Assembly (NCBI GenBank): GCA_021325145.1
Contig: JAJPHR010000105.1
Location: 1-37,360, forward strand
From: Verrucomicrobiota bacterium
GTDB taxonomy: Bacteria; Verrucomicrobiota; Verrucomicrobiia; Limisphaerales; Pedosphaeraceae
Length of the DNA: 37,360 nt
Reading direction: 5' to 3'
The translations under genes and the position numbers were made by a program. This document shows positions 1-6,862 of the stretch, piece by piece. The first letter of the stretch is position 1, and each line of letters starts with the position of its first letter. The notes under the pieces were generated by a model. It saw nothing but the letters and a program-made list of their open reading frames with translations. It did not search any database and was not told the DNA's origin.

Positions 1-302
1 CCAATGGTTTGCGGCCGGGGATAATCGATCCCGACTCCAGCCAAAGTCTTGGGAGTGAGGACGAGGCAGGACAAATTCCAGATGCGTTCGACCGCACGGA
101 CGGCCAAAGGCGTCGCGCGCGGCACGACGCTGCAAAGGGCGGCGCCTTGCAGTTCTGCGTGTCGAACAAACCGCTTTACGTGCTTATCGCCTTCGCCCTT
201 GAACCAGGCCTTGGTCGGAATGTTAACCTGGCGAACAACCCGCCGGTCGTCGGCCAGGCCGAGGTGAGTGTGGGTGTTGCCGACATCAAAGAGTAAAATC
301 AT
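1..302 (-). CDS. coaX: type III pantothenate kinase, C-terminal part outside the window
   Basis: Phosphorylates pantothenate, the first step from pantothenate to coenzyme A, in the cytoplasm. About 100 residues are visible from the ATG at 302-300; the rest lies beyond the left edge. The N-terminus MILLFDVGNTHTHLGL carries the DxGNT phosphate-binding motif of the ASKHA-fold type III kinases, and GIDYPRPQTIG near the edge matches their conserved GIDYxxPxxxG segment. The start codon overlaps the TGA of birA in an ATGA arrangement, so translation is probably coupled. The birA-coaX order is common in bacteria. Identification is firm although the gene is partial. Confidence 0.9.
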   Translation of the reverse strand, partial: MILLFDVGNTHTHLGLADDRRVVRQVNIPTKAWFKGEGDKHVKRFVRHAELQGAALCSVVPRATPLAVRAVERIWNLSCLVLTPKTLAGVGIDYPRPQTI

Positions 303-1279
303 TTTTCCACGGTGACGTCCCCGCCGATGATTCGCTCCAGATGCCCGTGCTGCGTGCGTAACAGCAAGGCCCCGTCCGCGTCCAGTGACTCAGCCGTGCC
401 TTCAATCCGGCGTCCGCCCACCTGGATGGTGACGCGGCGGCCCAGCGTCGTACAGTGCTCTTCCCATTCATCCGCGAGCGCCTCAAATTCTCCCGCAACC
501 ACGCAGGCATAATCGCGGTCCAATTCTTCCAGTATCCTGACCGCCAGTTCCGCGCGATGCTGCTTCTGGCCGGTTTCGATCCGCAACGAAGTGACTTGCT
601 TGCGCAGCTCCGGCGGAAAATCCCCGGCAACCAGATTCACTCCCACACCCATTCCCAGGACAATATGTTTGACCTTGTCCGGCTCGGCGCTCAACTCGGT
701 GAGGATTCCCGCCACCTTCCGGCCGCGAATCAGAATGTCATTGGGCCATTTGATTTCAGCGTCCAGGCCGGTGTGGGCATGAATCGCCCGAAACAACGCA
801 GTGGCAGCGGCCACTGTGATTTGTGTTGCCGCCAAAGGAGACAGTTGCGGCCGCAGCAGCACGGAGAACCACAGCCCCTTGCGCGGCGGAGAAATCCATT
901 TCCTTCCCAGTCGCCCCCGTCCTTTCGTCTGGGCTTCCTCGAACACAACCACTCCCTCCTTCACTCCATCGCGCGCCAATTTCTCAACCACATCGTTCGT
1001 GGAGGTGGTTTCTTCGAACACTTGAATGTCCCGCCCGATCACCTTCATGTGGCCGAGACTCGAAAGCAGATCGTCCGCGTGCAGCACATCGGGAACACTC
1101 AGCAGGCGATATCCGTTATGCGGGCTGGCCTCGATCTCGTAGCCCAGCGAGCGCAATTCCTCGATCCGCGCCCAAACGGCTGCCCGGCTGATGCCCAGTT
1201 CCTGGGAAAGCTCCGCGCCTCCCACGCCGTTGCTCGCGGCGGTTCGCAAGGCGGAAAGAATCTTCGTGTCGATGGTCAT
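299..1279 (-). CDS. birA: biotin--[acetyl-CoA-carboxylase] ligase with N-terminal HTH
   Basis: Attaches biotin to the carboxyl-carrier subunit of acetyl-CoA carboxylase and, through its DNA-binding domain, may also repress biotin genes. With the ATG at 1279 the protein has 326 residues. A winged helix-turn-helix lies at about 5-60, the biotin/AMP loop GRGRLGRKW at 120-128, KWPND at 177-181 and KVAGIL at 188-193; a small C-terminal SH3-like domain follows. An in-frame TTG at 1294 would add five residues and overlap nadC; the ATG, just past the nadC stop, is more likely. The presence of the HTH marks it as the bifunctional (group II) type. It lies between nadC and coaX in a probable operon. Confidence 0.92.
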   Translation of the reverse strand: MTIDTKILSALRTAASNGVGGAELSQELGISRAAVWARIEELRSLGYEIEASPHNGYRLLSVPDVLHADDLLSSLGHMKVIGRDIQVFEETTSTNDVVEKLARDGVKEGVVVFEEAQTKGRGRLGRKWISPPRKGLWFSVLLRPQLSPLAATQITVAAATALFRAIHAHTGLDAEIKWPNDILIRGRKVAGILTELSAEPDKVKHIVLGMGVGVNLVAGDFPPELRKQVTSLRIETGQKQHRAELAVRILEELDRDYACVVAGEFEALADEWEEHCTTLGRRVTIQVGGRRIEGTAESLDADGALLLRTQHGHLERIIGGDVTVEK

Positions 1280-1280
1280 T

Positions 1281-2138
1281 TCATGCTTCTTCAAAATCGA
1301 GTCCGATATCCACGGCCCGCGCGGAATGTGTCAATGCGCCGACTGAAATAAAATCAACCCCTGCCTCCGCAATCGGTCGGACGCTGGCCAAATTGACTCC
1401 ACCGCTCGCCTCGGTCTGGGCGCGTCCGCGAACTTGCTGCACCGCCAGCCGGAGCTGGATCAAATTCATATTATCCAGCAGAACGAAATCAACGCCCGCC
1501 GTGGCGGCCTGCTCGACCTGTTCCAGCGTTTCCGCTTCGACCTCGACCTTCAATTTCGGATACTGCAACTGGGCGCGTCGCACGGCCGCCGTGATTGCGT
1601 CCGGCGATTCGTTGCGCAACGCCGCCAAATGATTGTCCTTGATCAAGATCATGTCATACAGCCCGATACGATGGTTATGGCCGCCGCCGCAAGTCACGGC
1701 GTATTTTTCGAATCGGCGCCAGCCCGGCGTGGTCTTGCGCGTATCGAGGATTTTGGCGCGCGTGCCTTTGATGGCTTCGACAAATTGCGCGGTCAACGTG
1801 GCGATGCCCGAAAGGCGTTGAACGAAGTTCAAGGCGACTCGTTCAGCGGTGAGGATTGACCGCGCTGGACCGGCAATCCGCAACAAATCTTCGCCCGCCT
1901 TCACCGCCTGGCCGTCGGTGGCGGCGCGCTGGACTTTGATGGCAGGGGACAATTCGTGGAAAGTGGCTTCAGCCAGCGCCAGCCCGGCTACAACCAGCGG
2001 CTCGCGCGCTTTCATTAATGCAATGGCGGAAACCCGTTCCGGCACAGTGGCCAGCGTCGTGGCATCGCCGCTGCCGACATCCTCGGCCAGCGCAAGTTGC
2101 ACGGCGTGTCGAATCTCTTCTGCGGACAACTGTTCCAT
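1281..2138 (-). CDS. nadC: nicotinate-nucleotide pyrophosphorylase (carboxylating)
   Basis: Quinolinate phosphoribosyltransferase: converts quinolinate and PRPP to nicotinate mononucleotide, CO2 and pyrophosphate, the third step of de novo NAD synthesis. The 285-residue length is normal. Visible family motifs are ERVALNFVQRLSGIAT at 99-114, DTRKTTPGWR at 132-141, GGGHNHRIGLYD at 151-162 and KDNH at 167-170, which together carry the basic residues that bind quinolinate and PRPP. The start is an ATG at 2138. birA begins within a base or two of its stop codon, indicating cotranscription. nadB is in the same window about 10 kb away; nadA is not seen. Confidence 0.95.
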   Translation of the reverse strand: MEQLSAEEIRHAVQLALAEDVGSGDATTLATVPERVSAIALMKAREPLVVAGLALAEATFHELSPAIKVQRAATDGQAVKAGEDLLRIAGPARSILTAERVALNFVQRLSGIATLTAQFVEAIKGTRAKILDTRKTTPGWRRFEKYAVTCGGGHNHRIGLYDMILIKDNHLAALRNESPDAITAAVRRAQLQYPKLKVEVEAETLEQVEQAATAGVDFVLLDNMNLIQLRLAVQQVRGRAQTEASGGVNLASVRPIAEAGVDFISVGALTHSARAVDIGLDFEEA

Positions 2139-2430
2139 TCCCCAAGCATGTAGGATGCGCCGGTCTGGATGAAGGAAAAAAGAGCCGCGGTGTCACCCGA
2201 GAAACCCGCGCCGTGGAGGGTGCCGAATCTATATCCAGGGACGAAGGAAGTCTCTCAACCTCTCACACACGGGTATGCAGAGCCCATTTACAAACAAACG
2301 CAATGGCAGGGTGTGACCTGCCGGGCCGTCTTGTCCGCCGTGGCTTTCCAGCGGGGGGAGCTTCCGAGTGAAGGCCGGTTACTCCGTGCACGCCGTTCTT
2401 GATCCATTCATTAATTCCCTAACTCGCACT
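2139..2430. other. nadC-lpxD intergenic region
   Basis: About 290 bases with no convincing gene on either strand. The only structure I see is the REP-like repeat at 2359-2395. Its 5' half probably holds the nadC promoter, but I cannot pick out a clear -35/-10 pair. Confidence 0.5.
2359..2395 (+). repeat. REP-like intergenic repeat, copy A
   Basis: This 37-base stretch matches 15146-15182 at 33 of 37 positions when the two are written one above the other. Both copies follow a gccgggccgt string and both end in a CACTCCGTGC-type core, here ACTCCGTGCACGCC. The core resembles that of the hairpin at 30573-30588. It lies in non-coding DNA between nadC and lpxD. Confidence 0.7.
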
Positions 2431-3453
2431 TCATTCATTTCCCTGTTTCCCCAGCTTCCGTTCCAACTCCCGCACGCGCCGGATCAACTCGGGCAATTGC
2501 GCGATGCCGATGTACTGGCGCTTGGCCTGCTTGTCGGACACCGCCGGAGTGCCGAGAAACTTTTCCCCATCGGGGATGTCAGTCATGACGCCGGATTGGG
2601 CGGCGACCATGACCTGATTGCCCAATTTCAAATGACCCGCCAGCCCAACCTGCCCGGCAAGGGTCACATAGTTGCCCAACTGCGTGCTGCCCGCGATGCC
2701 CACCTGCGAAACGAGGAGGCAATGCTCGCCGATGGTGACGTTGTGGGCAACTTGCACGAGGTTGTCGATTTTCGTCCCTTTCCCTATTGTCGTCGGCCCC
2801 AGAGCACCGCGGTCCACGGCCACGTTGGCGCCGATCTCCACGTCATCGCCAATGATTACATTGCCGATTTGCGGAACCTTGCGGTGCACGCCTTCGTCGA
2901 AAACAAAACCGAACCCGTCCGACCCGATAACCGTGCCGGAATGGATTCGCACGCGGGAGCCGATCTCGCTGCGGGCGTAAATTGAGACGTTCGGAAAAAT
3001 CCGGGTGTCGTCGCCCAGTTGCGAATTGTCGCCCACGTAGTCCAGCCCCTCCAGGACAACACGCGCACCGATGCGCGCCTTTTCGCCGACAATGCACTGC
3101 GGCCCGATATGCGCGCTGGGAGCGATTTGCGCCGAAGCCGCCACTATGGCCGTCGGATGAACCCCGGCGGGAAATGCGGGCTCGGGAAAGAAAAGCGGCA
3201 GCACCTTCGCGAACGCAATGCGGGCGTTCGCTACGCGGATGAGCACCTTCTTCTGCGAGGTGAGATTGCCGGCAACGAGAATGGCGGAGGCAGCGCTCGC
3301 TTCGGCGCGGGCGAAGTAGGTTTCGTTCTCGGCGAAGGTCAGGTCGCCCGGTTGAGCACGGTCGGCGGGAGCAAAACCGCTGAGGGTCAAGGCGCTGTCG
3401 CCCAGGACTTCGCCCTGGAGGCGCCGGGCAATTTCAGCGGCGGTAAATGGCAT
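2431..3453 (-). CDS. lpxD: UDP-3-O-acylglucosamine N-acyltransferase
   Basis: Third step of lipid A synthesis: adds a 3-hydroxyacyl chain from acyl-ACP to the 2-amino group of UDP-3-O-acylglucosamine, in the cytoplasm. The protein has 340 residues, as usual. The N-terminal uridine-binding domain is at about 1-95, followed by many left-handed beta-helix hexapeptide repeats (for example HIGPQCIVGEKARIGARVV) and a C-terminal helix. The catalytic histidine is His237 in NLVQVAHNV, and IGSDGFGF at 177-184 is the family signature. The ATG at 3453 is clear. It is divergent from the oxidoreductase at 3530. Its presence implies an LPS-bearing outer membrane. Confidence 0.95.
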   Translation of the reverse strand: MPFTAAEIARRLQGEVLGDSALTLSGFAPADRAQPGDLTFAENETYFARAEASAASAILVAGNLTSQKKVLIRVANARIAFAKVLPLFFPEPAFPAGVHPTAIVAASAQIAPSAHIGPQCIVGEKARIGARVVLEGLDYVGDNSQLGDDTRIFPNVSIYARSEIGSRVRIHSGTVIGSDGFGFVFDEGVHRKVPQIGNVIIGDDVEIGANVAVDRGALGPTTIGKGTKIDNLVQVAHNVTIGEHCLLVSQVGIAGSTQLGNYVTLAGQVGLAGHLKLGNQVMVAAQSGVMTDIPDGEKFLGTPAVSDKQAKRQYIGIAQLPELIRRVRELERKLGKQGNE

Positions 3454-3455
3454 AG

Positions 3456-3485
3456 TTGACTTGAAAACGCGCGCAACTATATAAA
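3456..3485 (+). promoter_or_regulatory. candidate sigma-70-type promoter for the oxidoreductase gene
   Basis: TTGACT at 3456-3461 is followed after 16 bases by TATATA at 3478-3483 (or after 18 bases by TATAAA at 3480-3485). A transcript from here would have roughly 40 bases of leader before the ATG at 3530. No Shine-Dalgarno sequence is apparent in that leader. Confidence 0.5.
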
Positions 3486-3529
3486 CTTGCGGTCGCTTAA
3501 TACAACACCAACTTTAAAATTACATCATT

Positions 3530-4690
3530 ATGGCAGAAACGCTGCGCGTCGCGATGATCGGTTACCGCTTCATGGGCAAGGCCCACTCCAATGCCTGGCG
3601 CCAGGCCCCGCACTTCTTCCCGCTCAAGGCGGGTGTGGAAATGCACACGATTTGCGGTCGTGACGCCGATGCCGTCGAGGCCGCGCGCGCCCAGCTCGGC
3701 TGGCAGAATGCATGCACCGACTGGCGCGACGTGATCAACTCGCCCGACATCGACATCGTCGATATCACCACGCCCAACGATTCGCACGCCGAGATCGCCA
3801 TCGCCGCCGCCCAGGCGGGCAAGCACGTTTTGTGCGAAAAGCCCCTGGCCATGAACGTCAAGCAAGGCGAGCGGATGGTGGACGCGGCCAAAAAGGCGCA
3901 GATCGTCAACATGATCTGTCACAATTATCGGCGCATCCCCGCCATCGCACAGGCGAAGAAAATGATCGAGGAAGGCGCGCTCGGGCGGATTTACCATTAT
4001 CGCGCGCGTTATGCGCAGGACTGGCCTTCGGACCCGAAGTTCCCGCTCGTCTGGCGTTTGCAAAAGGGTGTCAGCGGCAGCGGCGCGCATGGCGACATCA
4101 ACGCCCACATCATCGATCTCGGTCGTTACCTCGTGGGCGAATTGTACGAAGTCTCGGGCCTGCTGGACACCTTCGTGAAGGAACGCCCCATCATGGACGC
4201 TGGCGGGAAAGGCCAGGGCCTGGCCGCAAAATCCGCCCAGCGCACCGGCCGCGTTACCGTCGATGACGCGTCCTTGTTCATCGGCCGCTTCAAAAACGGC
4301 GCGCTCGCCAACCTCGAAGCGACCCGTTTCGCGCTTGGCCGCAAGAACCACATCGAACTCGAAATCAACGGCTCGCAGGGTTCGCTCTATTTCGACTTCG
4401 AAGACATGAACCGCTTGCAATTTTTCGACAACACGAACCCGGCTGATCGCCAGGGTTTCCGCAATATTTTGGTGACCAAAGGCGGCATTCACCCGTACTT
4501 TGGATCCTGGTGGCCCGAGGGGCACATCATCGGTTACGAACATACGTTCATCCACACCGTCGCGGATTTCGTCAACGCGTGCGTTTCCGGCAAGTCCGTT
4601 CAACCCACCTTCGAAGATGGCCTGATGAACCAGCGCGTCCTTGAGGCCGTGGAAAAATCCGCACGGACCCGCAAATGGGTGAAGGTGTGA
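3530..4690 (+). CDS. Gfo/Idh/MocA family oxidoreductase
   Basis: Probable NAD(P)-dependent sugar or inositol dehydrogenase, or a related enzyme. The substrate cannot be told from sequence. It has 386 residues. The Rossmann-fold N-terminus carries GYRFMG at 11-16, a variant of GxGxxG, and the family's CEKP signature is at 102-105. The C-terminal alpha/beta domain contains GAHGDINAHIIDLG, which includes the conserved Asp and His of the active site. The ATG at 3530 is preceded by a good promoter candidate rather than by a ribosome-binding site. A stem-loop follows the stop codon. Such enzymes are highly expanded in Verrucomicrobiota and Planctomycetota. Confidence 0.9.
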   Translation: MAETLRVAMIGYRFMGKAHSNAWRQAPHFFPLKAGVEMHTICGRDADAVEAARAQLGWQNACTDWRDVINSPDIDIVDITTPNDSHAEIAIAAAQAGKHVLCEKPLAMNVKQGERMVDAAKKAQIVNMICHNYRRIPAIAQAKKMIEEGALGRIYHYRARYAQDWPSDPKFPLVWRLQKGVSGSGAHGDINAHIIDLGRYLVGELYEVSGLLDTFVKERPIMDAGGKGQGLAAKSAQRTGRVTVDDASLFIGRFKNGALANLEATRFALGRKNHIELEINGSQGSLYFDFEDMNRLQFFDNTNPADRQGFRNILVTKGGIHPYFGSWWPEGHIIGYEHTFIHTVADFVNACVSGKSVQPTFEDGLMNQRVLEAVEKSARTRKWVKV

Positions 4691-4699
4691 TTTGAAGCC

Positions 4700-4727
4700 C
4701 CGGCGACGTGGTGCTTTTCGTCGCCGG
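4700..4727 (+). terminator. stem-loop between convergent genes
   Basis: CCGGCGACG (4700-4708) pairs perfectly with CGTCGCCGG (4719-4727) around a 10-base loop. It lies between the stops of the oxidoreductase (4690) and the peroxidase (4750), so it could act for both directions. There is no U-tract, so classification as an intrinsic terminator is tentative. Confidence 0.55.
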
Positions 4728-4749
4728 AGCCGGATTGATGCGCTGGAAC

Positions 4750-6441
4750 TTATAAGCCGCTCACGAGCGGGCCACCTCTCCGTCCATGTGTGTCCGTCAC
4801 GGTTGGAGCGGCGACATGCGGTCTGTAATGCCTCACGCCCAAGGGCGATTCCAGGAACACATTTCCTTGCAAATTAATTGTGTCGGTGTTCCGGACAATG
4901 AGCGAAGCCAGGGAAGTTCCTGCGATCATCCAGGCCGTTTGCAGATCGAACTTTTGGTTCAACCAAAAAAACCGGTCTCCGGACCTCAGCGCATCAAACT
5001 GTTCTGCAATGATGGCCTGAAACGTTGGCCCCACCAAAGCGCCCCGCGCATGACGCTCCGCCAGTCCACCCATGAACAGATCCACATTGCTGATGCTGCC
5101 ATAAACAAGAGCGAAGCTGGCCTGAAGGACGGAGTCGCTGGTCAATTGCGCGAAGGAGGTGTAAGGCTTCATTCCCAAAGCTGCGCGCGTTTGGTTGAGT
5201 GTGCCCAGTCCCGCGTCTCGCTCGCGCTGAATGTCAATCGCCATCAAATCCATTTCGTCAATGTCGCCTCCGACCAGGCCGGCAAAGAGCAAATTGCGCA
5301 AGGCCGCAACCGCGTAAACATCGGTGGCTTGCGTAAAGTCCACACCCAGGGAGCGCAACAGCGGATTGAAGCCATTGGCTTCGTCGATCTCGGGTGTGTT
5401 GAAAAAGGCCTGCGCAAGCGATTCCGTGAACACGACGTTCCCTTTATTGTCAATTCCCGCCTGCGTGTCGGACACCTGGGAATGACCCACGCGAAAAGCC
5501 GCGGTGGAGAATTCCTGTGTCACTTGTGCGTTTACGCTGGAGTTATAGCCTCGGTACGGCCCCAATATCGGGCCAATCAGAACGGGTAGATACTCGGTAT
5601 AAACGATGTTTTGGTATTCGGCTGTCGTAATGGCTTTTGCCATATTGTATAGCTGGTCGCCGGTCCACGTGGGATGCTGTGCCTTGAGCACTCCCACCCA
5701 GCGGTTGTGCTCGCGCATGAAGAGAATGGTAACGGCGGTCAATTCGGGATTCTCCATCACCCGGGGATCACCCGTGACGAAAGTGTCATCGACAACCGGA
5801 AGCGCCTGGCCGTTATCCGAAGTGATCAGCGTGCCATCGGGGTTTCGCAAGCTGTTGGCCACGTCCGTTGAGGAGCCGTAAAGCTGCGAAAGATCCAGAT
5901 AACCTGCCACGGTGTTGATGATCGTGCCGGTTTTCGGGTCGCGCGTATCCCGTGTCATGGGAATGACCGTCCCCGCAACAAACACCGGATCATCGTTCGG
6001 GACCATGATATTAATTTCAGCGGAATTTGCCGGCGTTTCCTCCAAATCGAGGTCGTGATCAACAAATTGTCCGAACACATAAATCCAGGCCGACGCAGTG
6101 GGATCGGTTGTTTGTTCATTTTGACCATTTGCCCCGGTTCCTCCGGAGATCACGTTGCTGATGGTTCTTGGATTCGGGCCATCGACCAATCCATCTGTAG
6201 TTCCCGGAGCAAAATTCAGCGGCGCTATGGCCAGCTCGGGATTGCCAGGCAAAGCATCCAACTCGGGGTGTGCCAGATTGTTGCTGATTCCCCCAATCGG
6301 GCGAAACTCCGGGAGGAGTGAGACCTTCGAACTGATTGTTCCTCCATTGCGCCCTTCTTGACTACCCGCCGATGCGTCCAAGGCTCCCCAAGTCAGGGCG
6401 GCCGTCGCGAATGTAATGATGACGTCAGTGACTCTTTTCAT
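4750..6441 (-). CDS. secreted animal-type (peroxinectin-like) heme peroxidase
   Basis: Predicted heme peroxidase of the cyclooxygenase/myeloperoxidase superfamily, using H2O2 to oxidise small organic or halide substrates; the actual substrate is unknown. It has 563 residues. Residues 1-26 look like a signal peptide, with cleavage likely after ASA. Distal His129 and the calcium-ligand Asp128 lie in GQFVDHDLDL, the catalytic Arg243 in MREHNRW, the calcium loop in LDLSQLYGSS and the proximal heme ligand His320 in FRVGHSQV. All key residues are present, so the enzyme should be active. The ATG at 6441 fits the signal peptide. It appears monocistronic. Confidence 0.9.
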   Translation of the reverse strand: MKRVTDVIITFATAALTWGALDASAGSQEGRNGGTISSKVSLLPEFRPIGGISNNLAHPELDALPGNPELAIAPLNFAPGTTDGLVDGPNPRTISNVISGGTGANGQNEQTTDPTASAWIYVFGQFVDHDLDLEETPANSAEINIMVPNDDPVFVAGTVIPMTRDTRDPKTGTIINTVAGYLDLSQLYGSSTDVANSLRNPDGTLITSDNGQALPVVDDTFVTGDPRVMENPELTAVTILFMREHNRWVGVLKAQHPTWTGDQLYNMAKAITTAEYQNIVYTEYLPVLIGPILGPYRGYNSSVNAQVTQEFSTAAFRVGHSQVSDTQAGIDNKGNVVFTESLAQAFFNTPEIDEANGFNPLLRSLGVDFTQATDVYAVAALRNLLFAGLVGGDIDEMDLMAIDIQRERDAGLGTLNQTRAALGMKPYTSFAQLTSDSVLQASFALVYGSISNVDLFMGGLAERHARGALVGPTFQAIIAEQFDALRSGDRFFWLNQKFDLQTAWMIAGTSLASLIVRNTDTINLQGNVFLESPLGVRHYRPHVAAPTVTDTHGRRGGPLVSGL

Positions 6442-6862
6442 ACTGCTTGCTACTTTCCTTTTTGTTTTGCTTTTTCTGGCCTCTGGCGGCGCACTTCCAA
6501 CACGTGTTCCGACCGGAAGGACAAATCAAATTCTGGCACTCGTTATGGGTATCGAAGATCGAGGATGGATTCAGGCTGGGCGCAGAGCTATTATTTCAGG
6601 TCACTGCTAGCATGGATCGTGCACACCGGCTCTTTTCGGACGAAAAGTACAAATAAAAATTCGCGGCCCGGGTTTCCCCGCAGCTTGGCGCTGAAACAGC
6701 GACCCGAACAAAGGCGCCTGGAGAGTTGCCTTTGATTCAATGCAGGACGTGAACTTCGCCGCCGTGCACTTTGCGCTCCGGGATGGCAATTTGCATAGTT
6801 GTTGCTCACTTTTTCAGTTCTTTCCGTCCTCCTGCTTTTCTGGCAGGGAATGATACGGCTCT
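6442..6862. other. divergent intergenic region
   Basis: About 420 bases between the divergent peroxidase and TPR genes, so it must contain both promoters. I see no RNA gene. A 10-base palindrome AACACGTGTT is at 6499-6508. A minus-strand 19-codon frame at 6737-6796 is too short to support. Confidence 0.5.

Noticed and set aside
3497..4603. Minus-strand open frame of 368 codons opposite the oxidoreductase
   Set aside because: Antisense shadow; the plus-strand protein has the CEKP and Rossmann motifs.
6416..6610. Plus-strand 64-codon hydrophobic frame
   Set aside because: Overlaps the signal peptide of the peroxidase in antisense; hydrophobicity is a side effect, and no ribosome-binding site precedes it.
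6737..6796. Minus-strand 19-codon frame reading MQIAIPERKVHGGEVHVLH
   Set aside because: Well-formed but too short; no ribosome-binding site and no known family.
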